Shown here piece after piece: positions 32,609 to 41,751 of a DNA stretch of 64,000 bases. The translations under genes and the position numbers were made by a program. Source of the stretch: Ardenticatenales bacterium (lineage in GTDB: Bacteria; Chloroflexota; Anaerolineae; Epilineales; Epilineaceae); assembly GCA_020853525.1 (NCBI GenBank), contig JADYYS010000026.1, positions 62,001 to 126,000 of the forward strand, given 5' to 3'. The notes under the pieces are model-generated. The model had not been told where the DNA came from. It saw only the letters and a list, made by a program, of their open reading frames with translations, and searched no databases. Every line of letters begins with the position of its first letter. The first letter of the stretch is position 1.

Positions 32609-34530
32609 GAGGCCACCGCCGCATGCGGCGCCGCGTCGTCCACGAGCTGGCTCGCGACGATTTCGACGTACGTCGGGCTCGACTCGAGCAGCTCGGCGTG
32701 TGTCCCTCTGGCTGCGATCGTGCCCTTGTCCAGCACGAGGATCACGTCGGCCCGCCGAACCGTGCTGACGCGCTGGGCGATGACGAAGCTCGTCCGACCC
32801 TCCATCAGCGCATCGAGCGCCCGCTGGATCGCCAGCTCCGTCGTCAGGTCGACGGCCGACGTCGCGTCGTCCAGGATGAGGATCCGCGGGTCCATCAGGA
32901 TCGCGCGGGCGATCGCGATCCGCTGCTTCTGGCCGCCGGAGAGCGTCGTGCCCCGCTCGCCGACCGGCGTATCGTAGCCCTCGGGCAGCGCCTCGATGAA
33001 CGCCGCGGCCTGCGCCGCCTGCGCGGCGGCGCGCACGTCGTCTTCGCCGGCCTCCGGGCGGCCGAAGGCGATGTTGTCGCGGATCGTGCCGGAGAACAGC
33101 GTCGTCTCCTGGAGGACGATGCCGACCTGACGGCGCAGGCTCTCGAGCGTGATGTCGCGCACGTCGCGGCCGTCGATCGTCACCGCGCCCTCCGTGGCGT
33201 CGTAGAAGCGCGGGATGAGGTTGATGATCGTCGACTTGCCGCTGCCGGTGGCCCCGAGGAGCGCCACGGTCTGGCCGGGCGCGGCCTCGAACGAGACGCC
33301 CCGCAGGATCGCATCGCCGCTTCGGAAGTAGCGGAACGTGACGTCCTCGAAGGCCACGCGGCCCAGGGCGACCGCCAGCGGCTGGGCATCGGGGCGGTCG
33401 ATGATCTCGCTCTGGGTGTCGAGGATCTCGAAGATCCGGCCGGCCGACGTGTTCGCCTGCGCCAGGAGCGCCACGATGAAGCCGAGCTGGCCGATCGGCA
33501 GGAAGGCGAAGATCAGGTAGAGCTGGAACGTGTTCCATGCGCCGATCGACATCCCGCCCGACTGCACCTCGAGGCCGCCGAACCAGACGACGAGCGCCTG
33601 GCCGAGGTTGGCGGTGAGGAAGACGGCCGGGAAGAGGAAGCTCAGCACGCGGCTGGCCTTCAGCTGCTGGACCATGAGCGCCTCGGCGGACGCCTTGAAG
33701 CGGGCCTTCTCGCGGTCCTCGCGCGCGAACGCGCGCACGACGCGGATGCCGGCGAGGTTCTCCTGGAGGACCGAGTTCATCAGCCCGAGGCGCATCTGGA
33801 CCTGGCCGAACAGCGGCTGCACGATCCGACCGAACAGGACGAACAGCCCGATGGCCACCGGCAGGATCGGCACGACGACCCACGTCGCGCGGGCGTTGAT
33901 CGAGAACAGGATCGCCAGGATCCCGACGAGCATGAGGAGCGCTTGGAGCGCGATGACGAAGCCCTGGCCGAGGAACATCCGGACCTTCTCGACGTCGTCC
34001 GTGGCGCGAACCATCAGCTGGCCGGTCTGATTGCGGTCGTGGTAGCTGAACGAGAGCCGCTGGATCTTGCTGAACAGGTCGTTGCGCATGGAAAGGGCGA
34101 CGTTCTGGCTGGCGACCTCGGCCAGGAACCCCTGGCCGAACGCGAAGAGCGCGCGCACCGCCCCGACGGCGACGATACCGCCCACGGCCCAGTAGAGCGG
34201 CGTAAGGTCGACGGCCGGTCCGCCGGCGTGTACGAGCTGCTTCGTGGCGTGCCCGGCATCGCCGATGAGCTTGGCGCCGCCGCTGCCGCGCGCCGCGTCC
34301 GCCGCTCGAACGACGTCGATGATCTGCTGGACGAGCAGTGGGATCGCCAGCTGGCACGCGGTGGCGACGGCCACCGCGGCGTACGTCGTCAGCGCGATCT
34401 TGCGCTGCTGATTGAGAAACGCGATCGCGCGGCGCAGGCCGCCGGGCTGGGCGCCGGACGGTTGTCCACGCGCGTCGGCGGGCGCCGGCGCCGGGCCCTG
34501 GCGCGACAAGGGAGGTGCGGCCGTCGTCAT
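32605..34530 (-). CDS. ABC exporter half-transporter with degenerate ATP site (heterodimer subunit 1)
   Basis: 641 residues. Membrane domain about 35-340 (NQQRKIALTTYAAVAVATAC; SFSYHDRNQTGQLMVRATDD; NSVLQENLAGIRVVRAFARE), ATPase from about 390: Walker A LGATGSGKSTIINLIPRFYD, signature TTLSGGQKQRIAIARAIL, Walker B RILILDDATSAVD (Asp where catalytic Glu is expected) and H-loop VIAQRVSTVRRAD (Gln for His). These two changes mark it as the degenerate-site subunit. Its ATG overlaps the stop of the polymerase gene (ATGA) and its stop overlaps the next start, so polymerase and both exporter subunits form one translationally coupled operon. A 68-residue insertion (AADAARGSGGAKLIGD) widens the first outside loop. 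Confidence 0.92.
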   Translation of the reverse strand: MTTAAPPLSRQGPAPAPADARGQPSGAQPGGLRRAIAFLNQQRKIALTTYAAVAVATACQLAIPLLVQQIIDVVRAADAARGSGGAKLIGDAGHATKQLVHAGGPAVDLTPLYWAVGGIVAVGAVRALFAFGQGFLAEVASQNVALSMRNDLFSKIQRLSFSYHDRNQTGQLMVRATDDVEKVRMFLGQGFVIALQALLMLVGILAILFSINARATWVVVPILPVAIGLFVLFGRIVQPLFGQVQMRLGLMNSVLQENLAGIRVVRAFAREDREKARFKASAEALMVQQLKASRVLSFLFPAVFLTANLGQALVVWFGGLEVQSGGMSIGAWNTFQLYLIFAFLPIGQLGFIVALLAQANTSAGRIFEILDTQSEIIDRPDAQPLAVALGRVAFEDVTFRYFRSGDAILRGVSFEAAPGQTVALLGATGSGKSTIINLIPRFYDATEGAVTIDGRDVRDITLESLRRQVGIVLQETTLFSGTIRDNIAFGRPEAGEDDVRAAAQAAQAAAFIEALPEGYDTPVGERGTTLSGGQKQRIAIARAILMDPRILILDDATSAVDLTTELAIQRALDALMEGRTSFVIAQRVSTVRRADVILVLDKGTIAARGTHAELLESSPTYVEIVASQLVDDAAPHAAVAS

Positions 34531-37500
34531 TTCACATCGTCCCAGTTGTCCCCGACCCCGACCTCCACCACGAGCGGCGGGTCGAGCGGATAGGCGGTTT
34601 CCATCGTCGTGCGCACGAGGTCGATGACGCGCGGCACCTCGGCCTCGGGCGCTTCGAGCACGAGCTCGTCGTGCACCTGCAACAGGAGGCGAGCGTTCAG
34701 CTTCTCGGCGGCGAGCTTGGCGTGGATGTGGATCATCGCGATCTTGATGATGTCGGCCGCCGTGCCCTGGATCGGGTGGTTGATCGCCTCGCGCTCGGCC
34801 GAGGCCTGGAGCATCCGCGTCCGGCCGTCGGCCGTCGTCGATCGCAGGATCGGGAAGGCGCGGCGGCGGCCGAGGAGCGTCGTTACGTAGCCCTGATCCT
34901 TGGCGAGCTGCTTGGTCGTGGCGATGTAGTGCGCGATGCCCGGGAAGCGCGTGAAGTAGGCATCGACGAACTGTTTGGCTTCGGCCAGCGGGATGCCCGC
35001 CTGCTCGGCCAGGCTGCGGGCGCCCATGCCGTAGAGCAGGCCGAAGTTCACCCGCTTGGCGAACGAGCGCTGGTCTGAGGTCACGGCCTCCGGCGCGATG
35101 CCGAGCACCGTCGCCGCCGTCGCGCGGTGAATGTCCTCGCCGCCCCGGAACGCGTCCACGAGACCGGCGTCCTTCGTGATGTGCGCCGTGATCCGGAGCT
35201 CGACCTGCGAGTAGTCCGCGGCGATCAGCTTCCAGCCGGGCGGCACGATGAATGCCTGGCGAACCTCCTTGCCGAGATCGGTGCGGATCGGGATGTTCTG
35301 GAGGTTGGGGTCGGTGGAGGCCAAGCGGCCGCTGACGGCGCCGGTCTGGTTGAACGACGTATGCACGCGGCCGGTGGCGGGCTTGACGAGCTTGGGCAGG
35401 GCATCCAGGTACGTGCCCTTCAGCTTGGAGAGCTGCCGGTGCTCGAGCGCCAGGTCGACGACCGGGTGGGCGCCGCGCAGGCTCTCGAGGACGTCGGCGG
35501 CCACGGACGTTCTTCCGGTGGCGGTCTTGCGGGCGCCGGGCGCGGTCAGGCCGAGGGTGTTGAACAGGATCTCGCCGAGCTGCTGCGGCGAGCTGAGGTT
35601 GAAGTCGACGCCGACCGCTGCGCGCACCTCGTCCTCGATCTCGTGCAGCCGTGCTCCCAGTCGCTCGCTCATCGCGCCCAACCTCGCGACGTCGATGAGC
35701 ACGCCGGCGCGCTCCATGTCCACGAGGACGGGCACGAGCGGCACGTCGACCTCGGTCAACAGCGCGCGCAGCCCAAGCGCGTCGAGCTCGTCCGACTGCT
35801 TGTTCAACAGCCGCAGCGTGACGTCGGCGTCCGCCGCCGCATACGGCGCGGCATGCGAGATGTCGACGTGGTCCATCGTGATCTGGTGCTTGCCGGTGCC
35901 GAGCAGCTCGGAGATCTCCGTCATCCGCACGCCGAGCTTGCTCCCGGCCAGCGTCTTCAGACCCATCCGGCCGCCGGGGTCGATGAGGAACTCGGCCAGC
36001 ATCGTATCGTACGTCACCCCCCGGACGTCGATGCCGTGCTGTGCGAGGACGACGACGTCGTACTTGGCGTTGTGGCCTACCTTGGGCCGCGCCGGGTCTT
36101 CGAGCACCGGCCGCAGCGCGGCGAGCACATCGGCCATCGCCAGCTGCTCGCCCTCGGCGTGCCCGACCGGCACGTACCAGCCTGCGCCCTCGGTCACGGC
36201 AAACGAGAGGCCGACGAGCGCGGCGTCCAGTGGGTCGGTCGCCGTCGTCTCGGTGTCGAAGGCGATGATCGGCGCGGTGGACAGGGCCGCGACGAGGGCG
36301 TCGAGGCCGGCGCGGTCGCGGACGATCGCCGTGGCGGTGATGTCGGCGGGAGGCGGGACGGGCGGGCCGTCCGCTTCGGCTTCCGGGAACATCGCCAGCT
36401 GCGCCGGCTGCGACGATACCGCGCGGGAGGACCGCCTCGCGGCGGCGCCCGGCGTCCCGGTCCCGGCCGGGGGCCCCGACGAAGTCCCCGCAGCCGCCCC
36501 GTCGCCCGCCGCACCCGCGCCGATGCCGCCGGGCGGCAGGCGGTGGCGGATCGAGCGGAACTCGAGGCGGTCGAAGAGATCCAGGACGGGGCCGACGTCG
36601 TAGCTGTGGACGGCACACTTCTCCCATGTGACGTCCAGCGGCACGTCCGTGCGGATCGTCACGAGGTCCTTGGACAGGAACGCCATGTCGCGGCCGGCGT
36701 CGAGGGCGTTCTGGGCGCGGGGCGGCGTGACCTCGTCCAGGTGCGCGTAGATCCCCTCGACCGTGCCGTACGCCTTCAGCAGCTGCCCCGCGCCCTTCTC
36801 GCCGATCCCGCGCACGCCCGGGATGTTGTCGCTCGAATCCCCTTTGAGCGCCTTGAAGTCGATCAGCTGCGCCGGCGTCAGCCCGTCGTAGCGCGCCGCG
36901 ACGGCGGCCTCGTCCCAGATCGCGATGTCGCTCCACAGCCGGCCGGGCGACATCACGCGCACGTGCGGGCGGATCAGCTGGAACGAGTCCGAGTCGCCGG
37001 TGACGATCAGGACGTCGATTCCGTCGGCCGCGGCGCGGTGGGCGATGGTGCCGAGGATGTCGTCCGCCTCGTAGCCTTCGGCCGTGAGCGCCGGGATGTC
37101 GAACGCCTCGACGAGCTCGCGGATCAGGTCGATCTGGGGCACGAGCTCGTCGGGCATCTTCATGCGCGTGCCCTTGTACGCGGCGAACAGGTCGTCGCGG
37201 AACGTCCGCCCGAGGTCGAACGCCACGGCCAGGTAGTCCGGCCGCTCGTCGATCCAGGTCTTGATCAGCATGTTCGCGAAGCCGTACACCGCGTTCGTGT
37301 ACGTTCCGCCGGCCGTCGAGAACGACGGCTTGCCGTGGCGGTCGACGTGCGGGAGGCCGTAGAAGGCGCGGTAGGCGAGGCTGTGGCCGTCGATGATGAT
37401 GAGCTTGCGGGGGCGGGAGGGGGGTGTGGGGGAGGGTGGGGGGGGGGAGGCGGGGACGTCGGGGGTCATTTGGCGGTCGGCGTCTGTGAGGGGGGTGGCA

Positions 37501-38312
37501 CGGGACGTGATGTAGGCGGCGTCGATGGGCAGGTACCGTGTTGCGGCGTCCAGCGCCACGCACAGCGGCGCGTGGTCGCTGGCGCCCTTGCCGCTCCGCT
37601 CGTACCGATCGACGGCTGCCGCGACCAGCCGGCCTGCGAGCGGCGCGGTCGTCCAGATGTGATCGATCCGCAGGCCGTCGTCCTTGTCGAAGCCCTGGCC
37701 CTGGTAGTCCCACCATGACCAGACTCCGCCCGCCGGATGACGGCGGCGGAAGAGGTCGACGAGGCCCCGGTCGCCGATGCGGGCGAGGGCCGCGCGGGCC
37801 TCGCGGTGGCACAGGACGCTCTCGGCCCAGCGGGCCGGGTTCCCGACATCGCCGTCGTCGGGGGCCACGTTGAAGTCGCCGCACAGCGCCAACGGCTCGT
37901 CGGGCGCGTGGTGGGCGGCCAGGTAGCGCTCGAGGCGGGCCATCCAGGCGAGCTTGTAGACCCACTTGTCGCTGCCGACGGTCTCGCCGTTCGGGAAGTA
38001 GGCAGACAGCACGCGCACGCCCTGCACCGTGCCGGCGATCAGACGTGCCTGCGGGTCGTCGACGCCGTCGTCCAGGCCGATGCGGACGTCCGTGATCGGG
38101 GTGCGCGAAAGGATCGCCACACCGTTGTAGGCGCGCATGCCGTGGATCGCGGCGTGGTACCCGGCCGCCTCGACGGCCGCCAGCGGGAACGCCTCGTCGA
38201 CGACCTTCAGCTCCTGCAGGCACACGACGTCCGGCTCCGCGGCAGCCAACCAGGCCAGCAGCCGTTCCTCGCGCACCTTGATCGAGTTCACGTTCCAGGT
38301 CGCGATGAGCAT
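34527..38312 (-). CDS. xthA-polA: Exonuclease III-DNA polymerase I fusion
   Basis: A single 1261-residue frame. Residues 1-258 are an exonuclease III-type AP endonuclease: TWNVNS, VCLQELK (Glu34), GDFNVAP, RIDHIW and ASDHAPL. A Pro-rich linker (about 265-300) leads to complete DNA polymerase I: 5' nuclease (IIDGHSLAYRAFYGLP, TGDSDSFQL, LKGDSSDNIPGVRGIG), intact 3'-5' proofreading site (FDTETT, GHNAKYD, YAAADAD), and polymerase motifs A (ADYSQVELRIT), B (RSFAKRVNFGLLYG) and C (LLQVHDELVLE). AP incision followed by nick translation are consecutive base-excision repair steps. Start ATG 38312 with AAGGTG upstream. An internal ATG at 37469 would give a normal 980-residue PolA; a TGA overlaps it in another frame, so a one-base error in G-runs could have created the fusion. 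Confidence 0.85.
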   Translation of the reverse strand: MLIATWNVNSIKVREERLLAWLAAAEPDVVCLQELKVVDEAFPLAAVEAAGYHAAIHGMRAYNGVAILSRTPITDVRIGLDDGVDDPQARLIAGTVQGVRVLSAYFPNGETVGSDKWVYKLAWMARLERYLAAHHAPDEPLALCGDFNVAPDDGDVGNPARWAESVLCHREARAALARIGDRGLVDLFRRRHPAGGVWSWWDYQGQGFDKDDGLRIDHIWTTAPLAGRLVAAAVDRYERSGKGASDHAPLCVALDAATRYLPIDAAYITSRATPLTDADRQMTPDVPASPPPPSPTPPSRPRKLIIIDGHSLAYRAFYGLPHVDRHGKPSFSTAGGTYTNAVYGFANMLIKTWIDERPDYLAVAFDLGRTFRDDLFAAYKGTRMKMPDELVPQIDLIRELVEAFDIPALTAEGYEADDILGTIAHRAAADGIDVLIVTGDSDSFQLIRPHVRVMSPGRLWSDIAIWDEAAVAARYDGLTPAQLIDFKALKGDSSDNIPGVRGIGEKGAGQLLKAYGTVEGIYAHLDEVTPPRAQNALDAGRDMAFLSKDLVTIRTDVPLDVTWEKCAVHSYDVGPVLDLFDRLEFRSIRHRLPPGGIGAGAAGDGAAAGTSSGPPAGTGTPGAAARRSSRAVSSQPAQLAMFPEAEADGPPVPPPADITATAIVRDRAGLDALVAALSTAPIIAFDTETTATDPLDAALVGLSFAVTEGAGWYVPVGHAEGEQLAMADVLAALRPVLEDPARPKVGHNAKYDVVVLAQHGIDVRGVTYDTMLAEFLIDPGGRMGLKTLAGSKLGVRMTEISELLGTGKHQITMDHVDISHAAPYAAADADVTLRLLNKQSDELDALGLRALLTEVDVPLVPVLVDMERAGVLIDVARLGAMSERLGARLHEIEDEVRAAVGVDFNLSSPQQLGEILFNTLGLTAPGARKTATGRTSVAADVLESLRGAHPVVDLALEHRQLSKLKGTYLDALPKLVKPATGRVHTSFNQTGAVSGRLASTDPNLQNIPIRTDLGKEVRQAFIVPPGWKLIAADYSQVELRITAHITKDAGLVDAFRGGEDIHRATAATVLGIAPEAVTSDQRSFAKRVNFGLLYGMGARSLAEQAGIPLAEAKQFVDAYFTRFPGIAHYIATTKQLAKDQGYVTTLLGRRRAFPILRSTTADGRTRMLQASAEREAINHPIQGTAADIIKIAMIHIHAKLAAEKLNARLLLQVHDELVLEAPEAEVPRVIDLVRTTMETAYPLDPPLVVEVGVGDNWDDVK

Positions 38313-38639
38313 CGACTTCACCTTGGCGTTGTGGCGACTTCGCGCCGGCGGGCGCGGCCGCTTCCGTCGTCGGGCGACGACGCGAACGCACGGCACCCCG
38401 TCCGTAGCCGGCTTCAGCCAGCGTCGCTATTGTAGCCCGGCGACTTATCGCCGGGCGCCCGCATGGCGGTGCGTTCGCCGACCCGCGTCCACCTCAATCC
38501 CACACTGCCCGAATCTCTTCGCCCCGCCACCCGTTATAGCCTATGCTTCTCGTCACGATCACGGTTTGCAGGCCTGTGTTCGCGGGGATGGGTTCACGCG
38601 AATGGCAGGCCAGGGGACTCACAGGGGGCCATACGCGCC
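38313..38639. other. 327-bp divergent intergenic region
   Basis: No coding frame is credible. It holds a perfect palindrome (38435-38456) and, toward the plus-strand phosphoesterase, a weak promoter TTCGCC (38518-38523), 18-bp spacer, TATGCT (38542-38547), giving a leader of about 85 nt. Confidence 0.5.
38435..38456. repeat. Perfect palindrome, REP-like
   Basis: GCCCGGCGA (38435-38443), loop CTTA, TCGCCGGGC (38448-38456). Preceded by TGTA. Looks like one of several dispersed GC-rich palindromes in this genome. Confidence 0.7.
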
Positions 38640-39404
38640 ATGCGGACGCTGTTCATCGGCGACGTGCACGGCTGCGCCCAGGCGCTGTCCGCGCTGCTTG
38701 CCCGCCTCGACTATGACCGGCACACGGACCGTCTCTACCTCACCGGCGATGCGTTCTCGCGCGGCCCCGACCCGCTCGGCGTCTGGGACATCGTGCGCGC
38801 CACCGGCGCCGAGATGGTGCTGGGCAACCACGACGACTGGCTGATCCGGCTGCTGGAGGACCGCCTCTCCGGCGGCACGCTCTGCCTCGAGAAGGACAAG
38901 GATCGCGATCAGGTCGCGGCCCTGTGGCCCGTCGCCGACGACGTGCTCGTCTGGCTCAAGGCCCGCCCGCTGTTCATCGATACGCCCGAGTTCCTGCTCG
39001 TGCATGCCGGCGTCCACCCGAAGGCCGGCTTGGCGGGCACGGACCGGTCGCAGCTCCTGACGATCCGGCTCTGGCCGCCCGCCAAGGGCATCATCGGGCC
39101 GCGCTGGCACGACTTCTACGAGCCCGCCGACAAGCCGATCATCTTCGGGCACGACGCGCCCGGCGGCCTCGTCGTCAAGCGCCGCCGGGACGGCACGCCG
39201 TACGCCGTCGGGTTGGACTCGGGCTGCGTTTACGGGCGTTCGCTGACGGGCTACGTCCTGGAGGACGATCGGTTTGTCCAGGTGCCCGGCTGGGAGGACT
39301 CGCCCTGGCGCCCGGAGGCGCCGGCGCCGACCGCGCCCGCCTGGCGACCCGGTGGGCGACCCGGTGCCGCGCCGCTCGGCGCGCCTGCGTCACCGAACGG
39401 CTGA
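38640..39404 (+). CDS. Serine/threonine-phosphatase-like metallophosphoesterase
   Basis: 254 residues. PPP/ApaH-type motifs: FIGDVHGCAQAL, LTGDAFSRGPDPLG (families usually have GDxVDRGP; here Ser replaces the second Asp), VLGNHDDWLIRLLEDR, LVHAGVHPKAGL, IFGHDAPGGL and GLDSGCVYG. The dimetal centre appears complete, so it is probably active as a phosphatase or dinucleoside polyphosphate hydrolase. The last 30 residues are a Pro/Ala/Gly tail. The site-2 protease gene starts 3 bp after the stop, so they are co-transcribed. Confidence 0.85.
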   Translation: MRTLFIGDVHGCAQALSALLARLDYDRHTDRLYLTGDAFSRGPDPLGVWDIVRATGAEMVLGNHDDWLIRLLEDRLSGGTLCLEKDKDRDQVAALWPVADDVLVWLKARPLFIDTPEFLLVHAGVHPKAGLAGTDRSQLLTIRLWPPAKGIIGPRWHDFYEPADKPIIFGHDAPGGLVVKRRRDGTPYAVGLDSGCVYGRSLTGYVLEDDRFVQVPGWEDSPWRPEAPAPTAPAWRPGGRPGAAPLGAPASPNG

Positions 39405-39407
39405 CCC

Positions 39408-40496
39408 GTGCGCTGGTCGATCAAGCTGGGACGTCCGTTCGGCATCGACATCTACATCCACGCCACGTTCGTCCTGCTGCTCGCGTATCTGGGCGTCTCG
39501 ACCTATCTGCGGGATCGCAGCGTCGCTGCCGCGTTCGAGGGCGTCGTCTTCTTCGTCCTCCTCTTCGGCTGCGTCCTGCTGCATGAGCTCGGCCACGCCG
39601 TCGCCGCCCGCCGCTACGGCATCCCGACGCGCGACATCACGCTCTACCCGATCGGCGGCGTTGCGCGCCTCGAGCGGATGCCGTCCGAACCGCGGCAGGA
39701 GCTCGTCGTCGCCGTAGCCGGACCGCTCGTGAACGTGGCCATCTTCGCCGCGCTGTTCGCCTGGCTCGGCGCGACCGGCTCATGGATCCCGCTCGGCGGT
39801 CTGAGCACGGCCACCGGCCCGCTCCTGGAGCGGCTGGCCGTGATCAACCTCTCGCTGGCCGTCTTCAACATGATCCCTGCGTTCCCGATGGACGGCGGCC
39901 GCGTCCTGCGCGCCCTCCTGGCGCTGCGCCTGCCCTACGCCCACGCCACCCGCGTGGCCGCCAGTCTCGGTCAGGGCATCGCGCTCCTGTTCGGCTTGCT
40001 CGGCCTGTTCGGAAACCCGATCCTGTTGTTCATCGCCTTCTTCGTCTGGATCGCAGCCGGGCAGGAGGCCGGCGCGGTGCAGGCGCAGGCCGCCCTCGGC
40101 GGGATCCCGGTCCGAGCGGCGATGCTGACGCGCTTCGACGTCGTCGCACCGTCCGACCCGCTGCATCGCGTGACGACGCTGATCCTCTCCGGCAGCCAAG
40201 CCGACTTCCCGGTCGTCGATGACGACGTGCTCGTCGGCGTCGTGCTGCGCACCGAACTCTTCGCCGCCCTCCACCGCCAGGCGCTCGACACGCCCGTCGC
40301 CGACCTCATGCGACGCGACTTCCCGCGCGCCCATGCCGACGAACCGCTCATCGACGTCGTGGGCCGGATGCAGGGCGCCCGCATCCAGGTCGTGCCCGTG
40401 GAGTCCGACGGCCGGCTCGTCGGCTTGTTGACGATCGAAAACGTCGGCGAGTTCCTGGCGATCCAGGCCGCCGGCCCGCGCACGCGCGATCGCTGA
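39408..40496 (+). CDS. Site-2-type membrane metalloprotease with two CBS domains (M50B)
   Basis: 362 residues, GTG start. N-terminal SIKLGRPFGIDIYIHATF is typical of the Rip/SpoIVFB-like CBS group. The zinc site is HELGH at 59-63 and NMIPAFPMDGGRVL near 154-167 supplies the third ligand Asp. About six membrane helices to residue 220, then a pair of CBS domains (VRAAMLTRFDVVAPSDPLHR... and VADLMRRDFPRAHADEPLID...), likely binding an adenine nucleotide. It should cut a membrane substrate within the bilayer, such as an anti-sigma factor, under nucleotide control; no substrate gene is adjacent. It converges on cinA with 6 bp between. Confidence 0.92.
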   Translation: MRWSIKLGRPFGIDIYIHATFVLLLAYLGVSTYLRDRSVAAAFEGVVFFVLLFGCVLLHELGHAVAARRYGIPTRDITLYPIGGVARLERMPSEPRQELVVAVAGPLVNVAIFAALFAWLGATGSWIPLGGLSTATGPLLERLAVINLSLAVFNMIPAFPMDGGRVLRALLALRLPYAHATRVAASLGQGIALLFGLLGLFGNPILLFIAFFVWIAAGQEAGAVQAQAALGGIPVRAAMLTRFDVVAPSDPLHRVTTLILSGSQADFPVVDDDVLVGVVLRTELFAALHRQALDTPVADLMRRDFPRAHADEPLIDVVGRMQGARIQVVPVESDGRLVGLLTIENVGEFLAIQAAGPRTRDR

Positions 40497-40502
40497 CGGC
40501 CC

Positions 40503-41732
40503 TCACCCGATCGCGCGACGCACCCCATCCACCGCCGCCGCCACCGCCCGGCTCGGCCCGCTGTCCGGGTGGCCGGCGTGCGCCAACGTCGTCGTCGTCG
40601 TGCCGTGCGGTGTGGCGAGGCAGACATCGATCCGCCCTGCTTCGGGCGATGGGTGCGCCGGATCGCCCGCCCGCCGCAGGCTGACGCCGACGACAACCTC
40701 GACCGCGCGGGACCGGCGGGCGGCCGCAACGGCGGCCTCGAGCGCTGCGGCGGAGAGCGTGTCCGTCACGACCTCGACGCCCGCGCACACATCGCCCGCC
40801 CCTGCCAGCGCCGCCGCCAGCGCCCCGCCGACGCCCGCCTCCACGCCGGCGATACGCCAACCGCGCGCGGCGAGGGCGGCGGCCACCACGCCGGGCAGCG
40901 TGTCGTCGTCCGCCCCGAACACGGCGTCGCCGAGCCGCTCCCGAATCGCGGCCTCGACGGGCGCGATGCGTCCGTCCGCTTCCGCGGCGTTCGCCGCGCG
41001 TGCCGTCAGCCGGACATCGACGACGCCAAGGTGCGCCGCCAGCCCGACCGCCAGCGTCCCGTCCTGCGGTACCGCGGTGACGACGTCGTGGATCGCCGCA
41101 TCCAGCGCCGACTCGCCGATGCCGGCGCAGTGCAGCGTGCGCAGCCAGAGCCGTTCGGTCAGGCCGAAGCGCGCCACGAGCAGCGCCAGCACGGCATGCT
41201 CGGTCAGGTAGCGCATCTCGCGCGGCACGCCCGGCAGGCAGATCACGCACGCGCCGCGGACGTCGAGGGCAAACGCCGGCGCCGTCCCGACCGGGTTGGG
41301 GATGACGTGCGCTCCGAAGGGCACGAATGCCTGTGCGCGGTTGTTGTCCGTCGGGACGCGGCCGAAGCGCTCGAACATCGTCGTGATCGACGCCCAGAGA
41401 TCGGGTTGGAACACCGTCGGGACGCCGGCGGCGAGCGCTGCGGCTTCGCGCGTCGGGTCGTCGAACGTCGGCCCGAGGCCGCCCGTCGTGACCACGATCC
41501 GGGCGCGCGCCGCCGCTTCGCGGATCACGGCGGCCACGCCCTCGACGGCGTCCCCGACCGTGGTCTGGCGCGTCACGGCGACGCCGATCGTGCGCAGCGC
41601 GCGGGCGAGATCCCGGCCGTTCGTGTCGAGCGACTCGCCAAGCACGAGCTCGTCGCCGATCGTCACGATCTCGGCGGTGACGGGGATGGTCGGTGCCGCC
41701 GGTTCGCCCGCGTCGTGCCGAACGTTCGACAC
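40503..41732 (-). CDS. cinA: CinA-family protein with degenerate amidohydrolase domain
   Basis: 409 residues. Residues 15-180 are the MoCF-like CinA N-domain (AEIVTIGDELVLGESLDTNG, VVTTGGLGPTFDDPTREA, NPVGTAPAF), associated with ADP-ribose/NAD-derivative pyrophosphatase activity. A middle domain follows, then from about 275 a CinA C-terminal fold. In active nicotinamide-nucleotide amidohydrolases that segment begins ESCTGGLL with a catalytic Ser; here it reads VEAGVGGALAAALAGAGDVCAG, losing the Ser and Thr. The C-terminal activity is therefore probably lost, though the fold seems kept. GTG start. It follows the SDR gene by 19 bp. Confidence 0.85.
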   Translation of the reverse strand: MSNVRHDAGEPAAPTIPVTAEIVTIGDELVLGESLDTNGRDLARALRTIGVAVTRQTTVGDAVEGVAAVIREAAARARIVVTTGGLGPTFDDPTREAAALAAGVPTVFQPDLWASITTMFERFGRVPTDNNRAQAFVPFGAHVIPNPVGTAPAFALDVRGACVICLPGVPREMRYLTEHAVLALLVARFGLTERLWLRTLHCAGIGESALDAAIHDVVTAVPQDGTLAVGLAAHLGVVDVRLTARAANAAEADGRIAPVEAAIRERLGDAVFGADDDTLPGVVAAALAARGWRIAGVEAGVGGALAAALAGAGDVCAGVEVVTDTLSAAALEAAVAAARRSRAVEVVVGVSLRRAGDPAHPSPEAGRIDVCLATPHGTTTTTLAHAGHPDSGPSRAVAAAVDGVRRAIG

Positions 41733-41751
41733 GATCGTTGCTCAGTGCCTG

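Noticed and set aside
32491-34593. A 700-codon plus-strand open frame
   Set aside because: Antisense to the ABC exporter subunit with intact ATPase motifs; no domain of its own.
35127-37718. An 863-codon open frame on the plus strand
   Set aside because: It lies opposite the polymerase gene, has no recognisable domain and an Arg/Val/Asp-biased composition typical of antisense frames in GC-rich DNA.
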